A stretch of 64,000 nt of DNA from Clostridia bacterium (lineage in GTDB: Bacteria; Bacillota; Clostridia; Oscillospirales; Acutalibacteraceae). The notes under the pieces were generated by a model. It was not told the origin of the DNA. It ran no database searches and saw nothing but the letters and a program-made list of their open reading frames with translations. How positions within the stretch are numbered: position 1 is the stretch's first letter; each line of letters starts with the position of its first letter. Location of the stretch: NCBI GenBank assembly GCA_017465085.1, contig JAFTWW010000002.1:1-64000 (forward strand), written 5' to 3'. Of this stretch, positions 42,375-49,946 are shown in pieces. Both the position numbers and the translations under genes were made by a program.

Positions 42375-43669
42375 ATTTTAAGATCATCGGTGGCAGGGTT
42401 GTTTAATACCCTGCCTTTTTCATCAAAACGGGAGCCGTGGCAGGAGCAATCCCAGCTTCTTTCCTCCTTGTTCCATTTAAGAGCGCATCCAAGATGGGGG
42501 CATCTGGGAGTGGTGGGGGTTAAAAGATTTGTAACCGTCTCAAAGGCATTTACCGCAAGCTGAGGCCTAAAAATGCTTCTTCGCGGTGAGAAAATCTCCT
42601 CGTAAGGATTCCTTTTGCCGCATAGCATATCGCATAAAAGCTCCGCTCCTAAAAGAGCCGTGGTCATACCCCATTTGTTAAAGCCCGTGGTAACAAAAAG
42701 GTCGGGAGTGGCAGGTGAGTATCTGCCGATGTATGCCACATCATCTAAGGTCATACAGTCCTGAGTAGCAAAGCGGTATTTGATTTTAGCATTGGGGTAA
42801 TTTTTTCGGGCAAAAGCCTCAAGCTCTTTATATCCTCCGCCCTTTTTACCCGTTCGGTGAGAGCCGCCGCCCAAGAGCAATAAATCGCCGTAATTTCTAA
42901 AGGATAATCCCGTTTTCTGCTCATCAATATAAATGCCATCTACCTGCTGAGCATTTTCCAAGCCTAAAACATAAGAGCGGTGCTGAAACATTTTAAGAAA
43001 ATATGCACCGTGCTTATTAAGAAAGGGGAAATGGGTTGCTATTATCACCCGTTTGGCGTTTATTTTGCCCTTGCTTGTTAAGGCAACGTTTTTCTTCATC
43101 TCCAACACCTTTGTGTGCTCATATATATTAAGTCCCCTTGAAATTTCACCCAAAAATTTTAAGGGGTTAAATTGAGCCTGACCTAAAAAGCATACTGCCC
43201 CCGCCGTCTTTACGGGCAAGGGTAAGGTCGGCTTAAATTTAGCATCAAAGCCTATATATTTAAGGGCGTTTATTTCGTCTTTTATCTTTTTTTGGTCAAG
43301 GATGGAATAAACAAAGGAGTTTTCGTTTTCAAAATCACAGTCGATATTTTTACATAAGCTGCGGTAATCTTCAACGGCTTTAAGGTTGGCTTCAAGATAG
43401 AGCTTAGTATATTCCTTGCCAAAGCGGCGCAGTAAATCAGTATAGATAAGACCGTGCTGCGCTGTGATTTTTGCGGTGGTGTTTTCCGTAACACCCGAGC
43501 AGATTTCACCCTTTTCCACAAGCACATAATCTGCGCCCTGCTGATGTAATTTGTAGGCGCACAAAAGCCCTGCGATTCCCCCGCCGATGATTAAAATATC
43601 GGTGTTTATATCCCCGCTTAACTCATTGAATTTACCAAAATTTCTTTTTTTCTCCCAAACACTGCTCAT
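42371..43669 (-). CDS. FAD-dependent oxidoreductase with C-terminal Rieske domain
   Basis: 432 residues. N-terminal DAO-type flavoprotein: Rossmann loop IIGGGIAGLLCAYKL (about 28-42), VEKGEICSGVTENTTAKITA and a C-terminal FAD motif GRYSPATPDLFVTTGFNKWG. The last ~60 residues are a Rieske [2Fe-2S] domain, ligands in CPHLGC and CSCHGSRF. This fusion occurs widely in Firmicutes and is little studied; it oxidises an amine or acts on glycine/betaine-like substrates by analogy. I chose ATG at 43669 after AGGGTGAT; the frame opens at GTG 43678. Confidence 0.9.
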   Translation of the reverse strand: MSSVWEKKRNFGKFNELSGDINTDILIIGGGIAGLLCAYKLHQQGADYVLVEKGEICSGVTENTTAKITAQHGLIYTDLLRRFGKEYTKLYLEANLKAVEDYRSLCKNIDCDFENENSFVYSILDQKKIKDEINALKYIGFDAKFKPTLPLPVKTAGAVCFLGQAQFNPLKFLGEISRGLNIYEHTKVLEMKKNVALTSKGKINAKRVIIATHFPFLNKHGAYFLKMFQHRSYVLGLENAQQVDGIYIDEQKTGLSFRNYGDLLLLGGGSHRTGKKGGGYKELEAFARKNYPNAKIKYRFATQDCMTLDDVAYIGRYSPATPDLFVTTGFNKWGMTTALLGAELLCDMLCGKRNPYEEIFSPRRSIFRPQLAVNAFETVTNLLTPTTPRCPHLGCALKWNKEERSWDCSCHGSRFDEKGRVLNNPATDDLKI

Positions 43670-43784
43670 AAATATCACCCTTACTGTTTTTTCTTATTTT
43701 ACCCGCAAAAAGTATTTATATTGTTTTTTATCAAAATCCGTAATATGATTGCGCTACGATAGGGACAATTTTTTTAACAAATAC

Positions 43785-43813
43785 TTGTAAAAACTCGAAA
43801 AGTGTGATATACT
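43785..43813 (+). promoter_or_regulatory. Promoter of the structured leader
   Basis: TTGTAA (43785-43790), 17-bp spacer, TATACT (43808-43813). The predicted start at ~43819-43821 coincides with the foot of the long leader hairpin. Confidence 0.7.
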
Positions 43814-43819
43814 AATTTT

Positions 43820-43988
43820 GCCAAACGAACTTAATATTTTTCCGCATAAACTAAGTGTGTATTTTTATTTTGGTAAAAATGCATACTCTATTTTGCATAC
43901 TTGGTGTTATGTGGAATAAGTTTGTTTGGCGACAACTCGGAGTTATGCATTTTTCGGTGTGTGTAGCTTCGGTTGCACACACTTTTTT
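43820..43988 (+). ncRNA. Structured leader RNA with terminator before the 98-aa gene
   Basis: Right at the predicted transcription start a long imperfect hairpin begins: GCCAAACGAACTTA (43820-43833) pairs with TAAGTTTGTTTGGC (43917-43930, one wobble), then TTCCGCATAA (43840-43849) with TTATGTGGAA (43907-43916), then a third stem including ACTAAGTGTG with CATACTTGGT. It is followed by a terminator with an 11-bp stem and UUCG tetraloop (43957-43982), then T6. The gene's ribosome site is only ~10 bases later. Promoter, structured domain, terminator and gene in this order are what a riboswitch or attenuator looks like. It matches no class I know. Confidence 0.6.
43957..43988 (+). terminator. Leader terminator with cUUCGg tetraloop
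   Basis: GTGTGTGTAGC (43957-43967) pairs with GTTGCACACAC (43972-43982) around TTCG, followed by TTTTTT. Confidence 0.85.
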
Positions 43989-44006
43989 ATTTTAGGAGAT
44001 GTTTTA

Positions 44007-44303
44007 ATGTTTAAGGAATTGTTAAAAAGGGCGGATTGTGCAAATATCGTAGAATTTATTATGAACGGCGGTGAATTAGTAGAATTGCCCAAAGAACAAA
44101 CCAATGAAGAAAGAATAAAGGAAGCGTACGCTGAAATATATAATTTTATAGAATCTAATTTCAAAGAAGAAAGTCGTGATGAAAAAACAGATAATTTAAC
44201 ATCTGCTATATGCGTCTTGGAATCCTCGTATTTTGAATTGGGTTTACTTTCGGGCATAAAATTCGGAACTCAACTTCAAAAGAAAATGCTGGAAATACTA
44301 TAA
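44007..44303 (+). CDS. Small hypothetical protein, DUF6809-like
   Basis: 98 residues, all helical by appearance. FKELLKRADCANIVEFIMNG, a central charged helix and a C-terminal LESSYFELGLLSGIKFGTQL resemble small Firmicute proteins of the DUF6809 type, where the second helix often reads E..F..GFRLG; assignment uncertain and function unknown. ATG at 44007 follows AGGAG with good spacing; the frame is open further upstream but runs through the leader terminator. AT-rich compared with neighbours. Expression appears to be governed by the structured leader. Confidence 0.65.
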   Translation: MFKELLKRADCANIVEFIMNGGELVELPKEQTNEERIKEAYAEIYNFIESNFKEESRDEKTDNLTSAICVLESSYFELGLLSGIKFGTQLQKKMLEIL

Positions 44304-44410
44304 TTTCTTTATACTTAGTTTGGTGAAAAAAGAAATTCAAAAAATAATAGCGCGTATTCAGAATTTTAATCAAGGCAGGAATAACCGCCATACTTTTGCC
44401 ATACCAAAAA

Positions 44411-44448
44411 TAGAGTTATCCCGTATTTTCGGGATAACTCTATTCTCA
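44411..44448 (+). terminator. Hairpin after the 98-aa gene
   Basis: TAGAGTTATCCC pairs perfectly with GGGATAACTCTA (44411-44422 / 44431-44442), followed by TTCTCAT; weak T-tract. Confidence 0.55.
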
Positions 44449-44514
44449 TATATAACTTGAAAAAATTGAAAGTAACTGTTATATTAAAATTAGTAGTTTT
44501 ATCTTAAACAAAGC

Positions 44515-45021
44515 CTCCCTCTGACGAGGGAGGGGGACCGCTTGCGGTGGAGGGAGAGAAAATGAAAGAATATAATAAAGCTAATATCCCTCTTGCAAAA
44601 ACTTTAAGGAAAAATATGACACCCTGGGAACGAAAACTTTGGTATGAGTTTTTAAGAAATTATCCTATAAGGTTTCAAAGACAAAAAGCCATTGGAAATT
44701 ACATAGCGGATTTTTATTGTGCAAAGGCAAGACTTGTTGTTGAGCTTGACGGTGGCGGTCACTATACCGCAGAGCAAACCGATAAGGACATAGTTCGTAC
44801 AAAAGAGTTAGAGAGTATGAATTTAACCGTTTTAAGAATTTGCAATTTAGATGTTGAGCGTAATTTCAGCGGAGTATGTGAATACATAGATTTAGCTGTT
44901 AAAAAATCTCTCCCTCAGTCTTTTGCTTCGCAAAATCCAGCCGCTGACGGCGGCGGTCTCCCTTTGTCACTTCGTGACATTTCCCTCACACCGTGAGGGA
45001 ATCTACCCTCGTCAGAGGGAG
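44515..45021 (+). mobile_element. DUF559 cassette bounded by inverted repeats
   Basis: CTCCCTCTGACGAGGG (44515-44530) is repeated as an exact inverted copy at 45006-45021. The 507-bp unit holds one gene, for a VSR-fold DUF559 protein, with no transposase. Both ends contain smaller palindromes (CCGCTTGCGG near 44539; CCGCTGACGGCGG near 44941; GTCACTTCGTGAC near 44967; CCCTCACACCGTGAGGG near 44983). The 3' end repeats also encode the protein's last ~25 residues. Compatible with a non-autonomous or endonuclease-driven mobile unit. Confidence 0.6.
44562..44996 (+). CDS. DUF559 (VSR-like endonuclease fold) protein
   Basis: 144 residues. TPWERKLWYEFLRNYPIRFQ, then ADFYCAKARLVVELDGGGHY and VLRICNLDVERN, are the conserved DUF559 elements; the ELDG acidic residues and following His correspond to the PD-(D/E)XK/Vsr-like active site. 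Predicted nuclease, substrate unknown. After about residue 118 the sequence (PAADGGGLPLSLRDIS) is translated repeat DNA. The start is ATG at 44562 after GGAGGGAGAG; the GTG-free frame extends five codons further. Its repeat-bounded setting suggests a mobile cassette. Confidence 0.8.
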   Translation: MKEYNKANIPLAKTLRKNMTPWERKLWYEFLRNYPIRFQRQKAIGNYIADFYCAKARLVVELDGGGHYTAEQTDKDIVRTKELESMNLTVLRICNLDVERNFSGVCEYIDLAVKKSLPQSFASQNPAADGGGLPLSLRDISLTP

Positions 45022-45078
45022 CCGAGGACTAATTTGTCCCCAATTTAACACAAGCATATAAAGAAAAAAGGTGATGTT

Positions 45079-45864
45079 ATGCTTTATAGGATAAGCGAGG
45101 ATATTTTTAAGTTAGAGGTGCCTTTTTATAATATTTATACCGCGGTGTTTTTTGTAAAAACCCAAAAGGGTTTTGCCATAATCGATGCGGCGGATAGTGA
45201 GGCGGATGCCGAAAACTATATTCTACCTGCTTTAAGAGAACTCGGTATCAGCGAGGATAGGGTTACGGCAATTTTGTTAACTCACACCCACGGTGATCAT
45301 GTGGGCGGCACCCCGCAGCTTGCAAAACAGTGCAAAAATGCGTATATTTACGGCTTTGCAAGGCCCTGTGTTCCCTTTGATGTGAGCAGATTTGTGGCTC
45401 TTTGCGATGGGGATATTATTGATGAAAGCATTAAAGCGGTAGCCTTAGAGGGTCACGATTTGTCCTGCGGCGGATTTCTGCATATTCCCTCAAAAACCCT
45501 TTTATCAGGGGATTCTTTGCAGCTTTACGGTCTTGATGTTTATGCCCTTGGCGTAAGAAGCCCGAAGCTTTATTTTGAGTCCTTGAATAAGCTTAAAAAT
45601 ATGGAGATAAATAATATTTTAGCCTCCCACGATTTTGTGCCCTTGGGCTCGGTTGCCGCGGGAAAAGAGGAGGTAAAGAAATATATAAAATGCGCCGAAG
45701 AGTGCCTTAATGATATGATATCTTTCGTTAAGGCGAAAAACAAGGAGGGTGTTACCAACATCTTCAAAATCCAAGAAATGTTCATAAGCAGCAGGCAGAA
45801 TACTTATGAAAATTTCCCCACTGCAAACTTTCACAATATAATAGAAAAGATAAAAAATATGTAA
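45079..45864 (+). CDS. Metallo-beta-lactamase-fold hydrolase
   Basis: 261 residues. Zinc motif LLTHTHGDHVGG (about 66-77), then LEGHDLSCGGF, SGDSLQLYG and a final SHDF give the full set of metal ligands of the glyoxalase-II-like branch. No signal peptide. Substrate unknown; glyoxalase, quorum-lactone or sulfur transfer chemistry are all possible in this family. ATG at 45079 after AAAGGTGAT. Single gene, with a terminator at 45866. Confidence 0.88.
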   Translation: MLYRISEDIFKLEVPFYNIYTAVFFVKTQKGFAIIDAADSEADAENYILPALRELGISEDRVTAILLTHTHGDHVGGTPQLAKQCKNAYIYGFARPCVPFDVSRFVALCDGDIIDESIKAVALEGHDLSCGGFLHIPSKTLLSGDSLQLYGLDVYALGVRSPKLYFESLNKLKNMEINNILASHDFVPLGSVAAGKEEVKKYIKCAEECLNDMISFVKAKNKEGVTNIFKIQEMFISSRQNTYENFPTANFHNIIEKIKNM

Positions 45865-45865
45865 A

Positions 45866-45896
45866 AAAACACCACCCAAAATTTTGGGTGGTGTTT
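45866..45896. terminator. Bidirectional terminator between the MBL gene and proS
   Basis: AACACCACCC pairs with GGGTGGTGTT; A-run left, TTT right. Confidence 0.8.
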
Positions 45897-45930
45897 GCGA
45901 TATATTGCTGTATTGTGTTTTGTAATGCAA

Positions 45931-47367
45931 TCAATACGCTTTGCCCCAATAAAGCATTTTATCTGCCTTTTTGCCACAGCAAACACAGGTATCGCTTAAA
46001 TGTTCCTGCTCTAAGGGGATGCATCTTGAGGTAACGCCTGCAACCTCTTTAAGCTTATCCTCGCACTCGCGGTCGCCGCACCACATAGCCCTTATAAAGC
46101 CGGGCTTTGTATCGGCGATTTCTTTCATTTCATCGAGGTTATGGGCATCATAGGTCATATTCTCACGGCGCTCGAGGGCTTTATTGTACATATCGGTATG
46201 AACAGCGCTGAGCAACTGGGGAATCTTCTCCTCAAGCTCATCAAGGGATACGGTAATCTTTTCATAGGTATCTCTTCTTGCGATAACACAGCAGTTGTTC
46301 TCGATATCACGGGGACCGATTTCAAGGCGGAGGGGAACACCCTTCATCTCATATTCGGCAAATTTCCAACCGGGAGTCTGGTCGGTGGTATCAAGCTTAA
46401 CGCGGCATACCTTTTTAAGCCTATCGTAAATCTCGGTTGCCTTTTCGGTAACGCCCTCCTTATGAGAGGCAATAGGAATAACAACGGTCTGAATAGGGGC
46501 AACAGCAGGGGGGAGAACAAGGCCGTTATCGTCGCCGTGGGTCATAATAATTGCGCCGATAAGTCTTGTAGTAACACCCCAGGATGCCTGAAAGGGATGA
46601 ACGGGCTTGTTTTCCTTATCGGTATAAACAACATCAAATGCCCTTGAGAAGCCATCGCCGAAATAGTGGGAGGTGCCGCTCTGCAAAGCCTTGCCATCGT
46701 GCATTAAAGCTTCGATGGTATAGGTGGCTTCCGCACCTGCAAAACGCTCCTTAGCAGTCTTTTCACCCTTAACAACGGGCATAGCAAGAGCCTCTTCGGC
46801 AAATTTCGCATAGATATTAAGCATCTGCTCGGTCTCTGCCTTTGCCTCCTCGGCTGTGGCGTGAAGGGTGTGGCCCTCCTGCCATAAGAACTCTCTTGAA
46901 CGAAGGAAGGGCCTTGTGGTCTTCTCCCAACGAACAACGCTACACCACTGGTTATAAAGCTTGGGCAGGTCGCGGTAAGAGTGAACTATATTTTTGAAAT
47001 GGTCACAGAAAAGAGTTTCGGAGGTAGGTCTAACACAAAGCCTTTCCTCTAATTTTTCCTCGCCGCCGTGGGTTACCCAAGCAACCTCGGGGGCAAAGCC
47101 TTCAACGTGATCCTTTTCCTTTTGTAAAAGACTTTCAGGAATAAACAGAGGCATATAAATATTTTCGTGGCCTGTTTCCTTAAAGAAACCATCTAAAATC
47201 CTCTGAATATTTTCCCAGATGGCGTAGCCATAGGGCCTTATTATCATACAGCCCTTTACAGAGGCGTAATCAATAAGCTCTGCCTTGATACAAACATCGG
47301 TGTACCACTTGGCAAAATCCTCCTCCATAGAGGTTATTTCCTTTACCATCTTTTCATTTTTAGCCAT
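45931..47367 (-). CDS. proS: Prolyl-tRNA synthetase (short, archaeal/eukaryotic-like type)
   Basis: Charges tRNA-Pro. 478 residues, i.e. the form without the bacterial editing insertion. Class II motifs: motif 2 around [12 protein letters not shown] and [19 protein letters not shown], motif 3 [20 protein letters not shown]. Then an anticodon-binding domain ([14 protein letters not shown]) and the C-terminal zinc-type domain with CGDRECEDK and [20 protein letters not shown], the typical final Tyr. I chose ATG at 47367 after AGGTGAT. Divergent from acpP; no T-box leader. Confidence 0.96.
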   Translation of the reverse strand: MAKNEKMVKEITSMEEDFAKWYTDVCIKAELIDYASVKGCMIIRPYGYAIWENIQRILDGFFKETGHENIYMPLFIPESLLQKEKDHVEGFAPEVAWVTHGGEEKLEERLCVRPTSETLFCDHFKNIVHSYRDLPKLYNQWCSVVRWEKTTRPFLRSREFLWQEGHTLHATAEEAKAETEQMLNIYAKFAEEALAMPVVKGEKTAKERFAGAEATYTIEALMHDGKALQSGTSHYFGDGFSRAFDVVYTDKENKPVHPFQASWGVTTRLIGAIIMTHGDDNGLVLPPAVAPIQTVVIPIASHKEGVTEKATEIYDRLKKVCRVKLDTTDQTPGWKFAEYEMKGVPLRLEIGPRDIENNCCVIARRDTYEKITVSLDELEEKIPQLLSAVHTDMYNKALERRENMTYDAHNLDEMKEIADTKPGFIRAMWCGDRECEDKLKEVAGVTSRCIPLEQEHLSDTCVCCGKKADKMLYWGKAY

Positions 47368-47467
47368 AATAATCACCTGATAAAAAAGTTATACTTAATC
47401 ATTATAAAATAAAACAAAAAAATTTGCAATAGTTTAATTGTCTCGGCGGCAAAATTAAAAAAATATA

Positions 47468-47496
47468 TTGACAAATGGGGAAAATAAACATATTAT
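47468..47496 (+). promoter_or_regulatory. acpP promoter and leader hairpin
   Basis: TTGACA (47468-47473), 17-bp spacer, TATTAT (47491-47496). The transcript would start at ~47503 and open with a hairpin: AGGTTG (47505-47510) pairs with CAACCT (47536-47541). Confidence 0.75.
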
Positions 47497-47569
47497 TTGA
47501 GTATAGGTTGTCAGGCCGATGGACTCGACTTTTGCCAACCTAAACATTTTTATTTCTGGAGGCAAATTT

Positions 47570-47800
47570 ATGGTATTTGAAAAAATTGCGCAAATTTTAG
47601 CAGAACAGCTTGATGCTGATGTAGAGAGTATAACACTTGAAACGAAAATCGCCGAAGATTTAGGCGCTGATAGCCTTGATGTTGTAGAATTACTTATGTC
47701 CATCGAAGATGAGTTTGATGTTGAGGTTCCCGATGAGGAAATCGAAAATGTTAAAACCGTTGGCGATGTAGTTGAGTATATTCAGGCTAATATGGACTAA
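47570..47800 (+). CDS. acpP: Acyl carrier protein
   Basis: 76 acidic residues carrying fatty-acyl intermediates on 4'-phosphopantetheine. The attachment Ser is S35 in [12 protein letters not shown]. Four-helix ACP layout with [13 protein letters not shown]. The ATG at 47570 follows CTGGAGGCAAATTT; the open frame begins 17 codons earlier, inside the leader hairpin. Monocistronic: no fab genes follow, and a terminator lies at 47811. Confidence 0.96.
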   Translation: MVFEKIAQILAEQLDADVESITLETKIAEDLGADSLDVVELLMSIEDEFDVEVPDEEIENVKTVGDVVEYIQANMD

Positions 47801-47810
47801 ACTAAGCTTC

Positions 47811-47842
47811 AACCCCGAGGTTTCCTCGGGGTTTATTTTATG
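47811..47842 (+). terminator. Terminator of acpP
   Basis: AACCCCGAGG pairs with CCTCGGGGTT around TTT, followed by TATTTTAT. Confidence 0.85.
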
Positions 47843-47887
47843 TGTTTTTACTAAATAAGGCCCACTATATATTTGTTAATATTGCCT

Positions 47888-47917
47888 ATGACAAAAAGAA
47901 AGAAAAAATGGTATAAT
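47888..47917 (+). promoter_or_regulatory. Promoter of the CarD-like gene
   Basis: ATGACA (47888-47893), 18-bp spacer, TATAAT (47912-47917) preceded by TGG (extended -10). Confidence 0.6.
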
Positions 47918-47949
47918 TAAAGGCATAAACAGCAAATTCGGAGGTTGAA

Positions 47950-48462
47950 ATGTTTAAGGTAGGGCAGACCATTTCCTATGGCTCGCAGGGTGTTTGCGAA
48001 ATATTGGAAATAACCGAGAAGGAGATAGGCGGCAGGAGCTTGAAATATTATGTCTTAAAGCCGGTTTATAGGGAGAATAACACCATTTTCGTTCCTGTGG
48101 ATAATGAGCAGTTAACGGGTAAAATGCGCAAGGTTTTATCCCGCAAAGAGATAGATGAGCTTATCCGCTCAATGCCCGATGAAAAGGCGGAGTGGATAGA
48201 TGATGATGCTCGCCGTCGCGAGAAATACAGAGAGATACTTTCTTCGGGTGATATCAAGGCAACGGTGGGGGTTATTAAAAATCTTCACAACGAGCAGCAA
48301 AGAAGAAAGCAGGTTGGCAAAAAGCTTAATCAGCAGGATGAAATTCTATTTAACCGCGCTGAAACCCTGCTTTACGATGAGTTAGCATTAGTGCTGGATA
48401 TAAAACCCGAGCAGGTGCTCCCCTTTATAATCGAGCATATAAAAATAGAAGAAATTGAATAA
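47950..48462 (+). CDS. CarD-family transcription regulator
   Basis: 170 residues. The N-terminal ~60 residues are the RNA-polymerase-interacting Tudor-like domain shared with Mfd: FKVGQTISYGSQGVCEILEI and YYVLKPVYRENNTIFVPVDN. The rest is an all-helical DNA-binding domain. CarD proteins bind the RNAP beta subunit and stabilise open promoter complexes. ATG at 47950 after GGAGGTTG. Single gene with a terminator at 48469. Confidence 0.92.
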   Translation: MFKVGQTISYGSQGVCEILEITEKEIGGRSLKYYVLKPVYRENNTIFVPVDNEQLTGKMRKVLSRKEIDELIRSMPDEKAEWIDDDARRREKYREILSSGDIKATVGVIKNLHNEQQRRKQVGKKLNQQDEILFNRAETLLYDELALVLDIKPEQVLPFIIEHIKIEEIE

Positions 48463-48468
48463 AAATGC

Positions 48469-48497
48469 GGGAGTTTTGCAAAAAACTCCCTTTTTTT
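48469..48497 (+). terminator. Terminator of the CarD-like gene
   Basis: GGGAGTTTT (48469-48477) pairs with AAAACTCCC (48482-48490), then T7. Confidence 0.9.
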
Positions 48498-48509
48498 GAT
48501 GATAAAACC

Positions 48510-48538
48510 TTGACAAATTCTATGAAGAATAGTAATAT
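48510..48538 (+). promoter_or_regulatory. Promoter of the aromatic amino acid operon
   Basis: TTGACA (48510-48515), 17-bp spacer, TAATAT (48533-48538); predicted start near 48545, followed by the leader peptide's ribosome site. Confidence 0.75.
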
Positions 48539-48576
48539 ATATAATAAATTTCGAAGAGGAAAGGGGTTTAGCAATA

Positions 48577-48651
48577 ATGTTTAAGTTTTATGCTTATTTT
48601 TATTACTTTAATTCGGGCTGCCCAAACTCTTCAGAATTATCCGCAAGATAA
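48577..48651 (+). CDS. Phe/Tyr-rich leader peptide (24 aa)
   Basis: The ORF opens MFKFYAYFYYF: residues 2, 4, 8 and 11 are Phe and 5, 7, 9 and 10 are Tyr, so eight of the ten codons after the start are for the operon's two end products. It continues NSGCPNSSELSAR and stops at 48649-48651. A purine-rich site (GAGGAAAGGGG) lies about 10 bases upstream. The stop codon falls beyond the 5' arm of the antiterminator, so finishing translation would cover that arm. It is too short for standard gene callers. Function as an attenuator peptide is inferred from composition and position. Confidence 0.8.
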   Translation: MFKFYAYFYYFNSGCPNSSELSAR

Positions 48652-48726
48652 CGGATTTATGAGCGATGGGATAGCCTGCAACAGTTTGTGCATATTTTGC
48701 ATAAAGTTGCGGCTTTTTTATTTTTT
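48615..48726 (+). promoter_or_regulatory. Attenuator: antiterminator pairing and intrinsic terminator
   Basis: Terminator: AGCC-T-GCAAC-AG-TTTGTGCA (48673-48692) pairs with TGCATAAA-GTTGC-GGCT (48698-48714), about 17 bp with two small bulges, then T6-A-T6. Antiterminator: TGCCCAAACT (48619-48628) can pair with AGTTTGTGCA (48683-48692) over nine pairs and one mismatch, which takes away the terminator's inner 5' arm. A smaller hairpin lies between (ATCCG/CGGAT, 48639-48656). A ribosome stalled on the Phe/Tyr codons leaves 48619-48628 free and favours read-through; one that reaches the stop covers it and allows termination. Confidence 0.75.
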
Positions 48727-48749
48727 GAAGAATAAAAGGAGGAAAAGCT

Positions 48750-49946
48750 ATGATTTCACGCGAAATGCTATTGCTCGGCAAAGAGCCTTCGGTTATAAGG
48801 CAGATTTTTGAATATTCCCGCAAGCGCAAGGATGAGATAGGCGCGGATAAGGTTTTTGATTTTAGCCTCGGCAATCCAAGTATCCCTGCCCCAAAAGCCG
48901 TTAACGAAACAATAACAAGGCTTGTATCCTCCCTTCCTTCAACCTATCTTCACGGTTACACCTCGGCTCAGGGCGATATGGGCGTGAGAACAAAAATCGC
49001 GCATAATATAGAAAACCGTTTTAACTGTGAGTGCAAAGCAGAAAATATCTATATGACCTGCGGTGCCGCCGCGTCCCTTACCATAACCTTAAAGGCAATG
49101 GTAAGCGGAAACGAGGATGAGATAATAATCTTAGCCCCGTATTTTCCCGAATATAAGGTGTTCATCGCAAATGCAGGCGCTAAAGCGGTTGAGGTTAAGT
49201 GCAAAGCAGATACCTTCTCCCTAGATATTGCCGCTATAGAAAAGGCAATAAATAAAAACACCAAAGGAATAATTATAAATTCTCCCAACAACCCTTCGGG
49301 CGTTGTGTTTAGCAAAGAAGAATTAGAAGAACTCGCAGGGCTTCTCGAAGCTAAGCAAAACGAATATGGAACGGAGATTTATATTATCAGCGATGAGCCC
49401 TACCGAGAGCTTGTTTACGGCGATAAAACACCTACCTTTATTCCAAAACTCTATAACAATACGGTGGTTTGCTATTCCTACAGCAAATCACTATCTCTGC
49501 CCGGCGAGCGTATTGGTTATATATTCGTAAGTCCGCTGCTAAAGGATAGCGAAGATTTCTTTGCCGCCGTTTGCGGCGCAGGCAGAAGCTTAGGCTTTGT
49601 GTGCGCGCCAAGTCTGCTGCAAAGGGTGGTAGCTGAGTGTGATGGTACCGCTTCCGATATAGGTGAGTATGATAAAAACCGAAGGCTTTTATATAACTCC
49701 CTTACGGCTATGGGTTACGAAGCCGCTTCGCCCGATGGCGCATTTTATCTGTTTGTAAAATCCTTAGAGGCTGATGCCGCCGCCTTTTGCGAGAGAGCAA
49801 AAAAATATGAGCTTTTATTAGTGCCAAGCGATAGCTTTGGCGTTGAGGGATATGTGCGGATAGCCTACTGCGTATCCTATGAGCAGACAGAAAATTCGCT
49901 TCCCGCCTTTAAGGCGCTTTACCAAGAATACAAGGGAGAAAAATAA
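48750..49946 (+). CDS. Class I/II aminotransferase (aromatic/aspartate type)
   Basis: 398 residues of fold-type I PLP enzyme. PLP-lysine in CYSYSKSLSLPGERIGYIF, with NSPNNPSG and ISDEPYRELVYG before it and the final Arg in VRIAYCVS. Likely transaminates phenylpyruvate and 4-hydroxyphenylpyruvate, the last step to Phe and Tyr, given its place as first gene of the operon; substrate is inferred. ATG at 48750 follows AAGGAGG. Its stop overlaps the pheA start (TAATG). Confidence 0.92.
   Translation: MISREMLLLGKEPSVIRQIFEYSRKRKDEIGADKVFDFSLGNPSIPAPKAVNETITRLVSSLPSTYLHGYTSAQGDMGVRTKIAHNIENRFNCECKAENIYMTCGAAASLTITLKAMVSGNEDEIIILAPYFPEYKVFIANAGAKAVEVKCKADTFSLDIAAIEKAINKNTKGIIINSPNNPSGVVFSKEELEELAGLLEAKQNEYGTEIYIISDEPYRELVYGDKTPTFIPKLYNNTVVCYSYSKSLSLPGERIGYIFVSPLLKDSEDFFAAVCGAGRSLGFVCAPSLLQRVVAECDGTASDIGEYDKNRRLLYNSLTAMGYEAASPDGAFYLFVKSLEADAAAFCERAKKYELLLVPSDSFGVEGYVRIAYCVSYEQTENSLPAFKALYQEYKGEK

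Noticed and set aside
47512..47532. Shared motif between the acpP leader (GGACTCGAC) and the minus-strand RNA repeats (GGACTCACC)
   Set aside because: Only seven or eight bases agree and the orientation relative to transcription is opposite; treated as coincidence.
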